Below, piece by piece: positions 1-12,303 of a DNA stretch of 64,000 nucleotides. A program made the position numbers and the translations under genes. The DNA comes from Phallusia mammillata (lineage: Eukaryota; Chordata; Ascidiacea; Phlebobranchia; Ascidiidae), in NCBI GenBank assembly GCA_003260075.1, contig QLIY01000190.1, positions 130,520-194,519 of the forward strand, given 5' to 3'. The notes beneath the pieces were generated by a model that was not told where the DNA came from, did no database searches, and worked only from the letters and a program-made list of their open reading frames with translations. The first letter of the stretch is position 1. The number at the start of each line of letters is the position of its first letter.

Positions 1-503
1 AAACAAGTGCGTTAAGCTAGTTTGATTTTATAAGGTGGCTGTTTTTACGAGGTGCCGCTAAATGTCCTATGAAACGGCTTTAGAAAGTAGGAAAATAAAT
101 GCAAAACATCTTTTTTATAGTTTGCACTAAATTAAATTTAGTTAGGGAATCCAAAAACACAACACGTTGTTGTATAAAGAGATTCTTCTAAATTGTTTTC
201 TTTACACCAAACTCTAGCTACTTTGGTTAGAAGCAATACGTTTATGTAAAGCAATAAAATAAACGTTTCTTTTTAATTCTAACACCATGTTCCCTATGGT
301 GACGAAATTAACGACGTTTTGCAAACTAACCTATCAACACAAAATCTCGCACGATTTGCAATGCTGTGGAGATTAGATCTTACATAAACGGGAGCGTATC
401 GAATCGTCACCAAACAGGCTTGGAGCCGAAGTAAACGGTTATATAACACTCCCTCGGTTGTCTGTGTTTTTGTGGTTGTCGCGAGGCAATGGTTTGTATA
501 AAT

Positions 504-946
504 CAGGGGTTCCCAACCGGTGGTACGCGTATCACTAGTGGTACGCGAAGGTTTTTCAAGTGGTACGCGAGTAGCTTCCGTTTTTTCACAAAAACCTGGA
601 TTCACAACTTTATATTTTGTTTATCTGGTTTTGTTTACAATTTTTTTCCTGATCCCTATTGTTACTGTTACGTAACTATTCCTGTTGTTTCGTATCATTA
701 CGATCTTCAAAATACAGGTCATGTCAATTTTTAACAAGAAGCACAGTTGCTTTGAAAAGCCGTGCAACGCTGTGGGACAGTGGGCGTTAATTTTGTCAAA
801 TGATTGCTCTTGATAGATACTGTTTTATAGCTTAAGCTACAAATAGCGTTTGATTCGATCAAATTAGTTGTTCTGCAGGAAGTGGTACGCGTGGCAGTAC
901 AGAGCGTCCAAGTGGTACGAGATCGTAAAAAGGTTGGGAACCCCTG
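504..946. mobile_element. hAT-like MITE with exact 8-base target duplication
   Basis: Perfect terminal repeats caggggttcccaacc and its complement. The flanks at 496-503 and 947-954 are both gtataaat. The internal motif gtggtacgcg recurs near both ends, as inverted subterminal repeats. No transposase frame. Confidence 0.85.
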
Positions 947-1060
947 GTATAAATGATGTACCGAACCTGCCTCAAAAGGTTTCGGGCCGAGAGGCCAAAT
1001 TTGCCTATTTTCGGCCAAAACGTTTTTTAAAAAGACTATTTTCGGTCGAAACGTTCAGGC

Positions 1061-1501
1061 CAGGGGTGCACAATGTGCGGCCACAGAGACGACTTTATGC
1101 GGTCGTGAACATGTATATTAAAATATATGTACTGGCGGCCGTGACGTAGATAAAACTTTCTACTAAATAGATTTCAAAACTGCTATAAATAGATTTTGTG
1201 GGGTGGAAAGAGCCATATCCGTCAGACTTTTGTACGCCCATTGTGTACAAACAATGCGAAAAAAACAGGCACCACTAGCGTCACAATATTGATGATGACG
1301 TCATAAACACTTACGACTGATCCTCAAAACATTCAGTTCATTCTGTGCACCAACTTAAAAATTAATATAAACGCTTCAGTAGCTATTAGATTAGATGGTA
1401 TATATGTATTATTTAAGCCTATTTTTTACATACACTTAGCGGTCATGGTGAAATAAGGATCTGTGGCGCGGCCGTCATAGCGAAAAGGTTGTGCACATCT
1501 G
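1061..1501. mobile_element. hAT-like MITE
   Basis: Ends caggggtgcacaa and cagatgtgcacaa (inverted), with gcggcc nearby on both sides. The target copies gttcaggc (1053-1060) and gtttaggc (1502-1509) match at seven of eight bases. Confidence 0.7.
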
Positions 1502-2185
1502 GTTTAGGCCAACCGAAACTTCGTCCCATTACTAGTTTACATCATGTTTAAAGCAAGTAAAAAGCCTTATCTTTACACGGTGTATGAGAAAAGAAACCGT
1601 CTACTCTTAAACGGCATTCTATAATGGCTTGTTGTTGGAAATCCCTAATCCCGCAAAAAGATGTTGTTTCGACATGATTACATATATCGCATACCCGCAA
1701 TATTGTGGGCCCAGAAAGTTGAAGTGGGGCTTTGGTTCTTCAGCGGTTGGACTTGGAGTCTGACAGAAAGATCCCGACGAACCGGGACTCGTAATAAAAT
1801 CCCTCATCTCTCTTGCAGCAAGTTTAATTTTCAATTCATAAACGATTTCAACACAACTACAAATTTCTCCTGAGTAAAATAGTAACCGGTGAAATTTTGT
1901 AGCCTTAAACCTGTTTTGTCTGCTTAATGAGTCTGACAGATTAAAATATCACAACCAACAAAACTGACACTTGCAGTTTTACAACGAAAACAATATCTCT
2001 CACTTTAAAACGTAACGATTATTAGGCATCTGCTTATGTGGAACCGTTTTAGTTCGAACTCTCTGCTGCAAGTAAGCTTAAATCTAGTCTGAGGGCAGAC
2101 GCGCCCTTGGCCTTTTAATAAAATCTGTCTGGTGGAAGCGATTTCCAAAATCGGCTCGTCCCTAGGGAGGGCACATTGTCCCAAA

Positions 2186-2247
<62 letters not shown>
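2186..2247. other. 62-base G run, probable masked assembly gap
   Basis: An uninterrupted run of G with no similarity between its flanks. It belongs with twelve runs of about ten G elsewhere, and probably represents an N gap of estimated size written as G. A genuine poly(G) tract of this length is unlikely. Confidence 0.7.
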
Positions 2248-2252
<5 letters not shown>

Positions 2253-4019
2253 TAAGCCTATAACGCTAGCTTATTCTCTAAGACCGCAACAAGCCTATTA
2301 ACAAACATATCAATGGTAGGGATTGCGCCCAACAAACATCAACAACACGACTGGAAACAAAGGGTTAAAGAATGATCACAATTTGCGGCTAACGTTAATC
2401 GGGTTTTAATGGTAACAACATCATCCACAAATAGAAGTAACGCGTTGGGCGAGTTGGTGTAATACGGACACTTGATACTAGGTGGAGATTACACAAAGGA
2501 TATAAGGTAGCGCGTCGTTTAGCCATTTTGCGGCTGCAGAACACGGGGCTAAACAAGTGGATCGCGAGTCCAGCTATCGAGGAGCTCAGGTTACGTTTGG
2601 TTGCTCGTAGGGATCCAATTATAATGGTCATGTAATTAGGTTACGGTTTGAGGCAGTTTATATGATTTGACGCTCAGATTTTCCGCGCTATCCAAACAGC
2701 GGAACAGAATACTGCCAAGGGAACCGCGAAACTAAAACCTTCCGCTTGTGGTCTCCGCGAGGATACCATTTTTTTGTCCTGTAGATGGTAAATACCAAAC
2801 AACAGAGTTTTGGAGTCTGATTGACGTAATGGTTTAAAATTTTCCACACCACTTTCAAACAAAAACAAAGCATTTACGTCACCCTTGCGCATTTCGTGGC
2901 CGTTTTTTGACTAAATTGGCCAAACAAAAATATTGTTAATTTATAAGTTCACAACATTGCTAATGGCCTGTTATCATTTGTTTTGTCCTGTGAATGGTAA
3001 TTACTAAACGACAAGGTTGCGAAGTCAGTTATATTATAAACTTAATAACTTTTCGAATTGACTTTACTCAATGTGTTGCCAATTTGTTCAAAGTAAATTG
3101 GCTAAAAGTAAGAGTCGCCAAAATTTCAACGACTCCGACTCAACAATGATAGAATCTCGGATCTAACTCCCAGTACTGCTCGACAATGCACAATAATTTT
3201 ACTTTTCTAAATTTGTAAGGACATATGGCGCTTACTAAGTGTTATTCATATTCGTATCGTATTTTGCCAGCAAAAAAGGCCCTGAAGTATTGTGTTCTTA
3301 CTGCACCTCAAAACTTATTAAACAAAAGCTTTGTTGAAACTGACTACCGTGTCATGACAAAACAATCTTGCTTCTTTCTCACAACGTCAATAACAAAGCA
3401 AGCGTTCTCCCTCACAGTGTAACATAACCTTACTGTCACTACACAATCTGCCGCTGTCCTGAAAAGAGAAGGGCTCCATATGCGCTATGAAAATCTCGTT
3501 CGCTCAAATATATCGCAATACTCTCTCGTCACAAAACCGCACAAATCTGACACATTAAGTTCCTGAGTGAAAGGTTGCCGCCCTTCGCAAGGCGGTCGGT
3601 CCAAAGTGGCCGAAAAGGTAATTGTCAGGGCCGGACGCGGCAATTATGCGAGGTATTACAAGCATAGATGATTAGGAAAAGATGAGTCAGTTACCTTGCT
3701 CGTATTAATGGGTTTTCGACAGGTAAGGAATGCCCGCGGGCCTGTTCTTAAAAACTATGTATCCTATGTATGTTTTGTGAACAATTTGCTCCCTGATAAA
3801 CGCACGAACAAAAATGCCCATTATCGATAATTATTCAATCAACCACTTTTAAGTATTTTTAAACACCTAACGACAAACTGAAATTAGATTCATTCATCTT
3901 AGGTGTCTAGTTTGACAAATGCAATCTGTTTTGCATAGTTTTTGGTACCATTTTGCGCAACAAACATTTTTTTTCAATTTTGCAAAATTTACATTTAAGC
4001 TTGACAAACCTATGACAGC

Positions 4020-4190
4020 AAACCTTGGTTAAACCGGATTCGGTTGATCCGGATCTTCGGCTAATTCGGACAAAACTCCCGAGGTACAAATGATTTTTAA
4101 TGTCGTAAGGCTAATCAACATCGGTTAATCTGGATCTTCGCGTAATTCGGACAATTTTGGTCCAAACGGGTCCAGGTTAACCGAAGTTGG
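4020..4190. mobile_element. Tigger-like terminal-repeat remnant
   Basis: Two direct copies of a segment reading roughly ggatcttcggctaattcgg (4050 and 4133 regions), plus ggttaacc-type ends. The style is that of Tigger/pogo ends, but the element boundaries are not clear. Confidence 0.25.
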
Positions 4191-4252
4191 TGTATTTGTC
4201 TTTTATACACGAAAAAAATGCAACAAACGAAAAGAAAAGCCACAAAAAAGCC

Positions 4253-4486
4253 TTACTTTGGGTCTTCGGCACTGGGTGATGGGCCATCAGAGTTGGAGCC
4301 CGGCCCCCCCATGAGGCCGGGGGTGGAAGACACCGGTGGAATTGTGACCGACAGGGGTACAGGTGGGGCCGAGTTCTCAACACCCGATGGCAAAAGTGGG
4401 GGGTTGGCGGCAGCCGTGGCCCCGGCCAGGGTGCTTTGAAGATGAATGTTGGAAGCGGAGGTTATTGTGCTGGGTTGTGGGGCTTC
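4253..4486 (-). CDS. Pro/Ser-rich terminal exon of an unrecognised protein
   Basis: On the minus strand a TTTTGACCTCAG acceptor opens a phase-0 frame of 77 codons that ends in TAA at 4253. The peptide is Ala/Pro/Ser-rich, for example STLAGATAAANPPLLPSG, APPVPLSVTIPPVSS and GLMGGPGSNSDG, ending SAEDPK. The segment stands out by its GC content against AT-rich surroundings, and the composition fits a disordered C-terminal tail of a nuclear or scaffold protein. I do not recognise the family. The plus-strand frames across it are shadows. Upstream exons should lie at higher coordinates; the promoter-like region at 8.4-8.8 kb is on the right strand but a link is not shown. Confidence 0.55.
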   Translation of the reverse strand, partial: EAPQPSTITSASNIHLQSTLAGATAAANPPLLPSGVENSAPPVPLSVTIPPVSSTPGLMGGPGSNSDGPSPSAEDPK

Positions 4487-7400
4487 CTGAGGTCAAAACT
4501 GGGGGATCTGGACTCTTCGATGGGTTCCTACACAAAATTTTATATTTCTGTAATTTTTGAAAGGTGCAGGTATTTTTTTTGCATATTTCACAAATTTATA
4601 TTTAAAAAAAAAAATTCAAGCAAATTATAAAAAAAACAAAAAAAAAAACTATTTAAACTGGTCATTCTGCACAAGAAACCTATGCAGTCAGTTGAAAATG
4701 AGACAAAAACAAATATTAGCCGACAACATTGATGCATTGTCTTCAGATTTCATATTTAAAGTTGCCACTGTTGGATCACACAGACTAACAGCAGTTAATC
4801 AAACAACCACCAACCGTGGACCATCGTAAAACAGCGAGAGATGGTCGTTTTATTGAGTGCTGAAACGCTTCGTGGAATCGGTCGCTGTTTGTTGGTAGTC
4901 GCTTACTCATCTAATCTTACGCGCACTAGTAACTGATTTACTAACCCAATGTAACCTTGCGGGCTATGACGCCATGTTTGTTTGCTCAATTACGTAATAA
5001 TTTGCTGGGGAACGCTGGGGTGGCCTCGTTGACATAAAGTTACCACTGTTAGCGTTATCGCAATAGCACGGTACTTTGCGTTCACAAGACACAAAAAACG
5101 GTTTCTACGCCGAGTGTGATATGTTTTGTATCAGCGTTGGATTTGCAGCTGGGCGTAGGCGAGTGCTGTGGTCTGATTATTTCATCAGTGGGCGCGGAAA
5201 ACATATTGAAAGTCACAAATATCAGGTCAAGTTCTACAAACGGCAGAAATTTATAAATAGATTTTAACCACAAAAAGCACACGATACTAGGACGATTTTG
5301 GGCCCACAACAAACCAAAACCCTCAAAACCGATTTTAAACTGAAGATCAAAGCGTGTTCACACCCAAAGGAGGTGACTTTAACACACACAAGGCACAGAG
5401 AAAGCTTAAAAGTAAGTTGCCGCTGGCAATGTCTTGTGGTCTTTCCTCGGTCTAAAAGGGCAACTTGCCTTGTATATCGGTGTAAATCTCAACCCGACCA
5501 CAAGGTAACGACCTACGGCGCTTGTTGTGCAAAAAAATCGTTGCACATCCCACACGTAACGCAGGTGCAGTAGTTACATGACGCATAAATGTGTCAAGGT
5601 GTTAGGGTGAAAATGAGGTTGTCGTTCCTATTTCGAACATTGCGGCTTTTTTACCAAGAAAATCAAAGTGTTTTTCAAACTTTTTTAATACACTATGCAG
5701 CGCGCAAAATTGAACGCACCTGGTATAAATTTGTCTGTTTGACCACAACATACAGTTATTACAAATCAAGAATCATATACACGGTCTAAGTTCTAAGTAA
5801 ACGGATTCAATTAGTGCTCCCCTTCCGTATGCTAACACACTCCCGGGCTAAGTGTCGAAGCGAGGACAGGTGACGCGAGAAAGTTGAATAAATAACGAAA
5901 GACGTGGCAAGTGATGGCCGGATACAGGTCGTCACTTGGAAGAAGCCTGCCAGGTCTATTTGCTTTCGCCGTTTAAGTTCCAGGTTGGGTGACGGGCGAT
6001 GACAATGGCACACGCTGCGTTACGGGTCGATCGCGTGCTGTTTCTGCACCCAGGAAACCAGGACATAGCCAGTAAAGGGTTGGTTTTAAAATGGGATAGT
6101 AGCAGGGCCCTGCAAATGCCGAGTAACGGTTTTACGGCTCAGCATTCGCAAAACTGTTAAAAGTACTGAGCACAGAAGAGTTTCAAGGCCCATGTGCTAA
6201 AACTTCAAAGAAGTTTGCCACACTATATGCAAGCCTCAAAAACTTTTAAATACATGTATTGGTTCGATGTCGGTCTTATTTTATGTCATACTCATCACTT
6301 TTTCCGTAAGGTTAACCCCGTAGTTTTTAACGCTAACCCACAGGGAATTGATCAGGTGTGGGCGCAAGTTAACAGCTAAACCATGTGCATGTTTAGGTAT
6401 CAATCAAAGCGATATAATGGGATGCCAAAACACGTTTCTTGCCGCTGGAGCACGCTTAAGCCAGGGTGTGCCACCACGCGAAAAGCGAAGTTAATTGAGG
6501 GGCATATCAGCGGTAACGAAACACATAACAAGCAGTTGTAACCTTGCGCGCCACGCAGGACATTAAATTTTCAGCAGGACAAGGCACGTTTTCAAACCAC
6601 CTACACAATTAGCACTTTGGACTAATGCTAACTTTCAGCACCTATGGTAATTGGTCAGATTGTCTTTGGCTAGTGTGTTGTTATGTATTTAGGGAATGTT
6701 CAGATGTTACACAAGTACCACTGTGACAAGTTGATTTGTGAATGGCAATTGTTAGCCCTACCATGTTGTTAAATTTGTGATTAGCGTGATATACAACAAT
6801 TTTGCTAATTAAACTTATAACGGACAGCTGAAAGTGTGAAAATGCTTGAAATGCACTAGAGATGGGAATTACTTCCTTAATTTTGTTTCAATAACTTCCT
6901 TAAAATGGCAAATTCGCTGCTCAAACCGATATAAGCCAATTTTTATTTAAAGGAATAAGAACCAATCATTCAACTGTATTTTGTTTATAGTGCACAGAAT
7001 AAACAGAATAATAATTCACAATAAATAGAACAAGTCAAAAGCGTTACAACAAAAAAGGATCAGCCTAAACCACACATGGTTATAACTATATTAAGACACA
7101 GCGAAGCACTTCTCAACCAAGCATACAAACTTAAACAATTATAAATATACTAAAATGAAAAAAATAAGGACAAATCTTTAAAATGTATTTGTGAAAAATA
7201 TTACCTACCAACCATAATGCTGTCAATTTTTCATTATAAAATCACCAGTTAACAAATACAAGTAACACAACATATACAAGCAGAAAACCATGGTTACTTT
7301 CAAGGTTGAAGCTGTACTAATGGAAAACACTTGAGTTTTGGCAACATTTATGATTAGTTGGAAAACTATGTTGCAAATTCACATTGTATTGTAGCCAATC

Positions 7401-8376
7401 AGAAAGCAGTAAAACTTTGTACTAACCCGAATTTAAATACAAATACAGCACACAAACTGTTTACTGGTGTATTAGTTAGTTACTGTTACTGTACCTTGTC
7501 ATATAAGGGTTCATTATGTTTTTACTACCATTAAAATATTTATGACTGTTTTTGTTACTAAGAATACAAACTACATATGTATATGTTGCAAAACACTACA
7601 ATTTTATATGCATCTGTGTGATATTCAAATAAAACAATTTGTAATGTGAAAAAACTTCCAGCTTTGATTTTACTCATGAAGTAAAAAGGTCCTTTAAAAC
7701 AATAATTAATTGTTTTTGAGATATTATACAAGACAAAAAACCACACTTACATTGTTCATGTAATGCCAACATTGGTATACTGACAGCGAGGCCACAAAAT
7801 GTTTAGAAACATGATTTAGTTTCAGCACTAAGTTTCAAGAATTGCCTAAGGACAGATCAAGCAGTGCGCATACATGCACTAGCTGAAAAAGATTGTTAGC
7901 TTCCAATACCACACAAAATAAAACATGTCTTGCAACATTTTAAACTCAATCAATCTGTTGACAAATTATCAGCATGTAAGGCTTTTTAATGACTTTCAAA
8001 TAAAAAGTTTTTTAAAACTAACAAAATTAAAATAAACCTAAAAAATGTTTTTGATACTCACAAGACTTTAAAAAAACTTTTAGAAATCAAAACTAATACT
8101 ACACTAATTACCCACAAGCCCTAACAAGTTACCAAAGTCATGTACATTGTACAAGTACATTTTTGACATTAAAAACAAGCAAGATTTAATACTATCTGAC
8201 TAAGAACACTGTCAGGTCTGTCCAACACCAGGAATGAAGTGAATTGACGAGAGCTTGCTTCAATCACAAACCACACATGCCTTGCATAACTCCGTACCTG
8301 GCCTAGGATTAGCGCCATTTCAAACGCGCAAAATTGCAACAAATCGACGGAAAACTACGAAATCAAGAACACTTAC
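4487..8376. other. AT-rich stretch, no supported exon
   Basis: Probable intron(s) of a minus-strand gene between the promoter at 8.4-8.8 kb and the terminal exon at 4253. The part from 6900 to 8350 is very AT-rich. I could not identify internal exons. Confidence 0.4.
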
Positions 8377-8760
8377 CTTAAGCACAATCTATCCCCAAAA
8401 CATCAATCATCTACTCCCAGCGTTTTGATGCTTGATTGTCGATTTATTCTCCTAAATTCCGTCCTGCATCTGACGCCTCGGCTTACCAGGTATGCGAAAT
8501 ATGAAAGATACGAAAGATGGTATGTCGACAACGCAGCCTTGCCCGCGCGCATGCGCACAGCGATTCGGTGACGTAATGAGCTCGCCAAACAGCGCGTCGA
8601 GGTTCTTTTTCGGAAAGCCGTGGGCGCTTGCGGCGAGAGGAAGAGAGAAAAAGGGCCTCGCTCGTTAAGTTGGCAATGAAAACCTCCAGGCGGTTGTTGA
8701 ACACAAAGCAGCTTTGTGCTTTCTCGTTAGAGTGGAGCAAACTTTATATCTTTACATGAT
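8377..8760 (-). promoter_or_regulatory. CpG-rich promoter and first exon, minus strand
   Basis: A GC- and CpG-rich island within AT-rich DNA. On the minus strand there is TATAAAG at 8742-8748. The palindrome GCGCATGCGC near 8548 is the consensus of the NRF1 factor. Two good donors follow: GTAAGC at 8486 and GTAAGT at 8376. An ATG lies inside the NRF1 palindrome (MRAGKAALSTYHL...), but its frame stops before the second donor, so the exon may be largely untranslated. Could be the start of the gene whose tail exon is at 4253. Confidence 0.42.
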
Positions 8761-9205
8761 CTCCGTCACCGAGCTTACTGGCGTGAATCGCTCGCTCTGG
8801 TCTCGAAGCGCTTTACAGAACTGTTCAAGCGTATTTGCTGTGCTATCCAAAAACCGATAAGCCGTGAAAGCCCCGACTGAGAATTAAAGCAGGGCTGAAA
8901 CCAACCAACCAAACATTTACGGGATACTAATTTAAACGATTACACGATTTCAGAAAATCAGCTAATTTTTTTAAATTTACCGTATTTTACTACTTCACAA
9001 AAATATTAATGTATCGTGCATCGTAAAAGATTACACAGTTCACACAGTTTTCCTTTATCATCTCATAGTTTTCATTAAAAGTTTTAAACTTAACTGATTG
9101 ACATGTTTTGGATTGGTAAGTTTATATATTCGATAGTTCGCAACACTGTGCGCATTTCCACCAAACCAACACCAAAATGCAACTCACAAGGGTAGGCTAG
9201 CCTAC

Positions 9206-9998
9206 TGCATATTGCGCCTGAGTGACACCTGGCGGAAAATCCTCTTTCTGTGTTAAAATGTTAAAATATCGCACAGCAGAAGAAATGTAAGGCAGAAACA
9301 AAGCAGAATATATTGACAATACAACTTTCCTTCATTAAGCAATTACAACCGATGTGCTTATGAAAAAAAGCATCTCAAAGAAATCATGTAAATAAAAAAA
9401 ATTTAAACTGCATTGTAGGCCAGGCTACCTACGTTTTTCCTTACATCGTAACTTTTTATTCATTTACAAAGCTTCGTGGAACTCGAGGGAAAATGGGTTG
9501 CGGTAGGCTACATTGCTCTATGTCAGTCCTCCCAGTCTTTTTTGAGACCCATATATTAAGGCCTAGATTAAGGGGGGGGGGATACTTCATATTGCGCCTG
9601 AGTGACACCTGGCGGAAAATCCTCTTTCTGTATAAAGCCGGGATTTTGTATTCAAAAATCTGCCTTGAACTTTGCTAAACACTAGCTTTTGGTCTATGTT
9701 AAAATATCGCACAGAAGAAGAAACGTGGGCTAAGGCAGAAACAAAGCAGAATAGGACAATATAACTTTTCTTCATTAAGCAATTACAACTGCTGTGCTTA
9801 TGAAAAAAAGCATCTCTAAGAAATGGTGTAGGTTTAAAACTGCATTGTAGGCCAGGTTACCTACGTTTTTCCTTACATCGTAACTTTTTATTCATTTACA
9901 AAACTTCGTGGATCTCGAGTGAAAATCGGTTGCGGTACATTGCTCAATGTCAGTCCTCCCAGTCTTTTTTAAGACCCATATATTAAGGCCTAGATTAA
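9206..9998. other. Duplicated flank across G gap 9572-9581
   Basis: Segment 9206-9571 recurs at 9587-9998 with scattered substitutions and small indels. The ten Gs stand between them. Best read as overlapping allelic contig ends. Confidence 0.75.
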
Positions 9999-10010
9999 TT
10001 TTGAAGGCGT

Positions 10011-10533
10011 TGTTAGTAACAACGCTTTTGTTACCCAATTTATGACTAACCACTTTTAAAAAAAAAAACTGTTGCAATGTTACAGAAATATAGGTCAACG
10101 GCAACTTCTTGATGCAAAGATTTGTAAGTCAGTCAAACGAATATATGCACTGAATTATGGTACTCAGTTTTGAAGGCTTGTAAATTTCTGCAATCGATCC
10201 ACCAACCAATTTAAATGGCGACCCACTTTTGGGCCGTGACCCTAGGGTTGTGACCAGGGAGTCGAACCGCTTGTCATATGGGTTCAGGTTCGGTTCGGGG
10301 GGGGGGGGTTAGTAACAACGCTTTTGTTACCCAATTTATGACCAACAACTTTTTTTAAAAAACTGTTGCAATGTCACAGAAATATAGGTCAACGGCAACT
10401 TCTTGATGCAAAGATTTGTAAGTCAGTCAAACGAATATATGCACTGAATTATGGTACTCAGTTTTGAAGGCTTGTAAATTTCTGCAATCGATCCACCAAC
10501 CAATTTAAATGGCGACCCACTTTTGGGCCGTGN
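10011..10533. other. Duplicated flank across G gap 10297-10308, ending in n
   Basis: 10011-10238 recurs at 10309-10532, almost identical, and the second copy stops at an unresolved base (n) at 10533. This is a failed join of the same locus. Confidence 0.75.
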
Positions 10534-10577
10534 AAGTTATATATTTTTTGTTTCTTAATATTTGTGTTATGAGGCCC

Positions 10578-10984
10578 AATCGCTTGGGCGACCCAGCAAT
10601 CTTTGGACAAAAAGCAATGTATTTGTTGTAATGCAGTGTATCGCTTATGTACAGAAGAAAAGTTGCAAAAAACAATAAAGAACATAGGTTTACCGTGCAA
10701 AGGCAGCTTAGTCAGGGGGGGGGGGCGTTATCTCGGGTATTCTTCAGTGCGCTGTTTGAAAAAAAATCGCAAAGTATAGAACAGACTGCATTTGTACTGG
10801 TTCGGTTCCGGTTCGGGTCCAACGCCAAACAAAATATGGGGTTCAACAATCGCTTGGGCCATCCAGCAATCTTTGGACAAAAAGCAATGTATTTGTTTTA
10901 ATGCAGTGTATCGTTTATGTACAGAAGAAAAGTTGCAAAAAAACAATAAAGAACATAGGTTTACCGTGCAAAGGCAGCTTAGTC
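10578..10984. other. Duplicated flank across G gap 10715-10725
   Basis: 10578-10714 recurs at 10846-10984 with about 3-4 percent visible differences. Confidence 0.72.
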
Positions 10985-12303
10985 ATGCAGAAGAGGCTGT
11001 GGGAGCAAAAAGTGTATTTGATCACCGAAACGCAGAGCGTATTGCAAAATGATTAGCCAACTCTTATAGAATTGTGTAATTATGGCCATAGTTGTGTATC
11101 TCTGTTGACTCGGTAAAGTTTCGCAAGAAATGCGGCACACAAGAGCAATAGCAAAAAGCGTGACATTTTCACTGCAACATATTCTCGTCTTCACGCAGGT
11201 TTAGAATACAAAGTAGTCCAACCGCAAAGTTTCATTTCATGAAAATTCCAACAAAACAATTCCGTAGCCTTCAACGCCTATTCAAATGTGTTGGCTTTGC
11301 TAATAAGGTAGAAGTGGATTGAAACGGAAAGCTTCAGTTTAAACTTTAAAGTATAACTGCAGAGCAATTTAACGTGTGCTGTATACTTGTAAAGTAACAA
11401 AATGCATGACCGAAAGTTTCATCTAAAACGATGAAAAACAAACAAACAAACATTTAGTAATCTGTACATGTACACGTGTAAAAATTCCAAAGGCAAACCT
11501 GTTTTTTGTTTTCGATATTTCACATTTAATTCTTGACCAAAACCGATTTGAGAAACGCCAATCTTTAATAAGGATAATAATATGGTGCATTTGACGTTCC
11601 TTGGATATTAATTACGATCTTCAAAATTTAATAAAATCGAAGTGTTAAATTTTGAGTTGACACGTTGCCACTAACAATGCAAAACAAAACAAAAATCGCA
11701 AAAAACAACGGGGAACTATGTAGCATCAAAAGGTAGTAAAAATGTATCACATTTGATATCGCGCAAAGGGTAATAAGAACGCTGCAAGAGTAACACCACT
11801 GGTTCAAAATTGACAAATGGTCAACGGATTTTGAAGCAGAGCAATAATATGAAACAAACGTCATTTTCGAGGTTTCAATCAGAAAAAGTATTCTTTGATT
11901 CCGCTGTTTTCAAACTCCGCTTTCAGCAACTAGCTTCCATGCAAGGAAAAAAGAGCAGTGGCCTGATTAACGAAGCACAGTGACGTCACAAGCAGGACGT
12001 TACGTCATTACACGGCTTGTTCGGCAGACGAACTGGTTTCATCTAAATGGACAAAAATAACGTTGCTGGTTTTTAATGAATTTAGAAGAAACATATAAGT
12101 CAGCAATTAATGCGGTGTGCAATTTGTTTAACTTTTTTTGATCTGACCATACAAATTCGTATAAGTTTTACGAATGTTTTTGTGTTGAAATTTTTAGAGA
12201 TCTTTGTGTTAAAAACATGTGGTTAACTCTTCTTTTGTATAAAATTTAAAAACATTCTATTGTCAATAAGTTTCTTTTATTTAAATACATTAATGTCTTA
12301 CAA

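Larger units (their letters stand above)
1..4252. other. Non-coding, transposon remnants only
   Basis: Apart from the two hAT-like elements, the G62 gap and the Tigger-like remnant listed separately, I see no supported exon. Frames here are short and lack splice context. Confidence 0.5.
8761..12303. other. Intergenic, dominated by gap-split duplicated copies
   Basis: Three successive unmerged allelic overlaps (9.2-11.0 kb) and AT-rich unique DNA. A cgacccacttttgggccgtgaccc motif near 10215 recalls hAT ends. No exon supported. Confidence 0.5.

Noticed and set aside
2186-2247. G62 run and the ten-base G runs as G-quadruplex or telomere-like sequence
   Set aside because: They are uniform in length, all on one strand and mostly sit between duplicate flanks, which fits gap filler and not biology.
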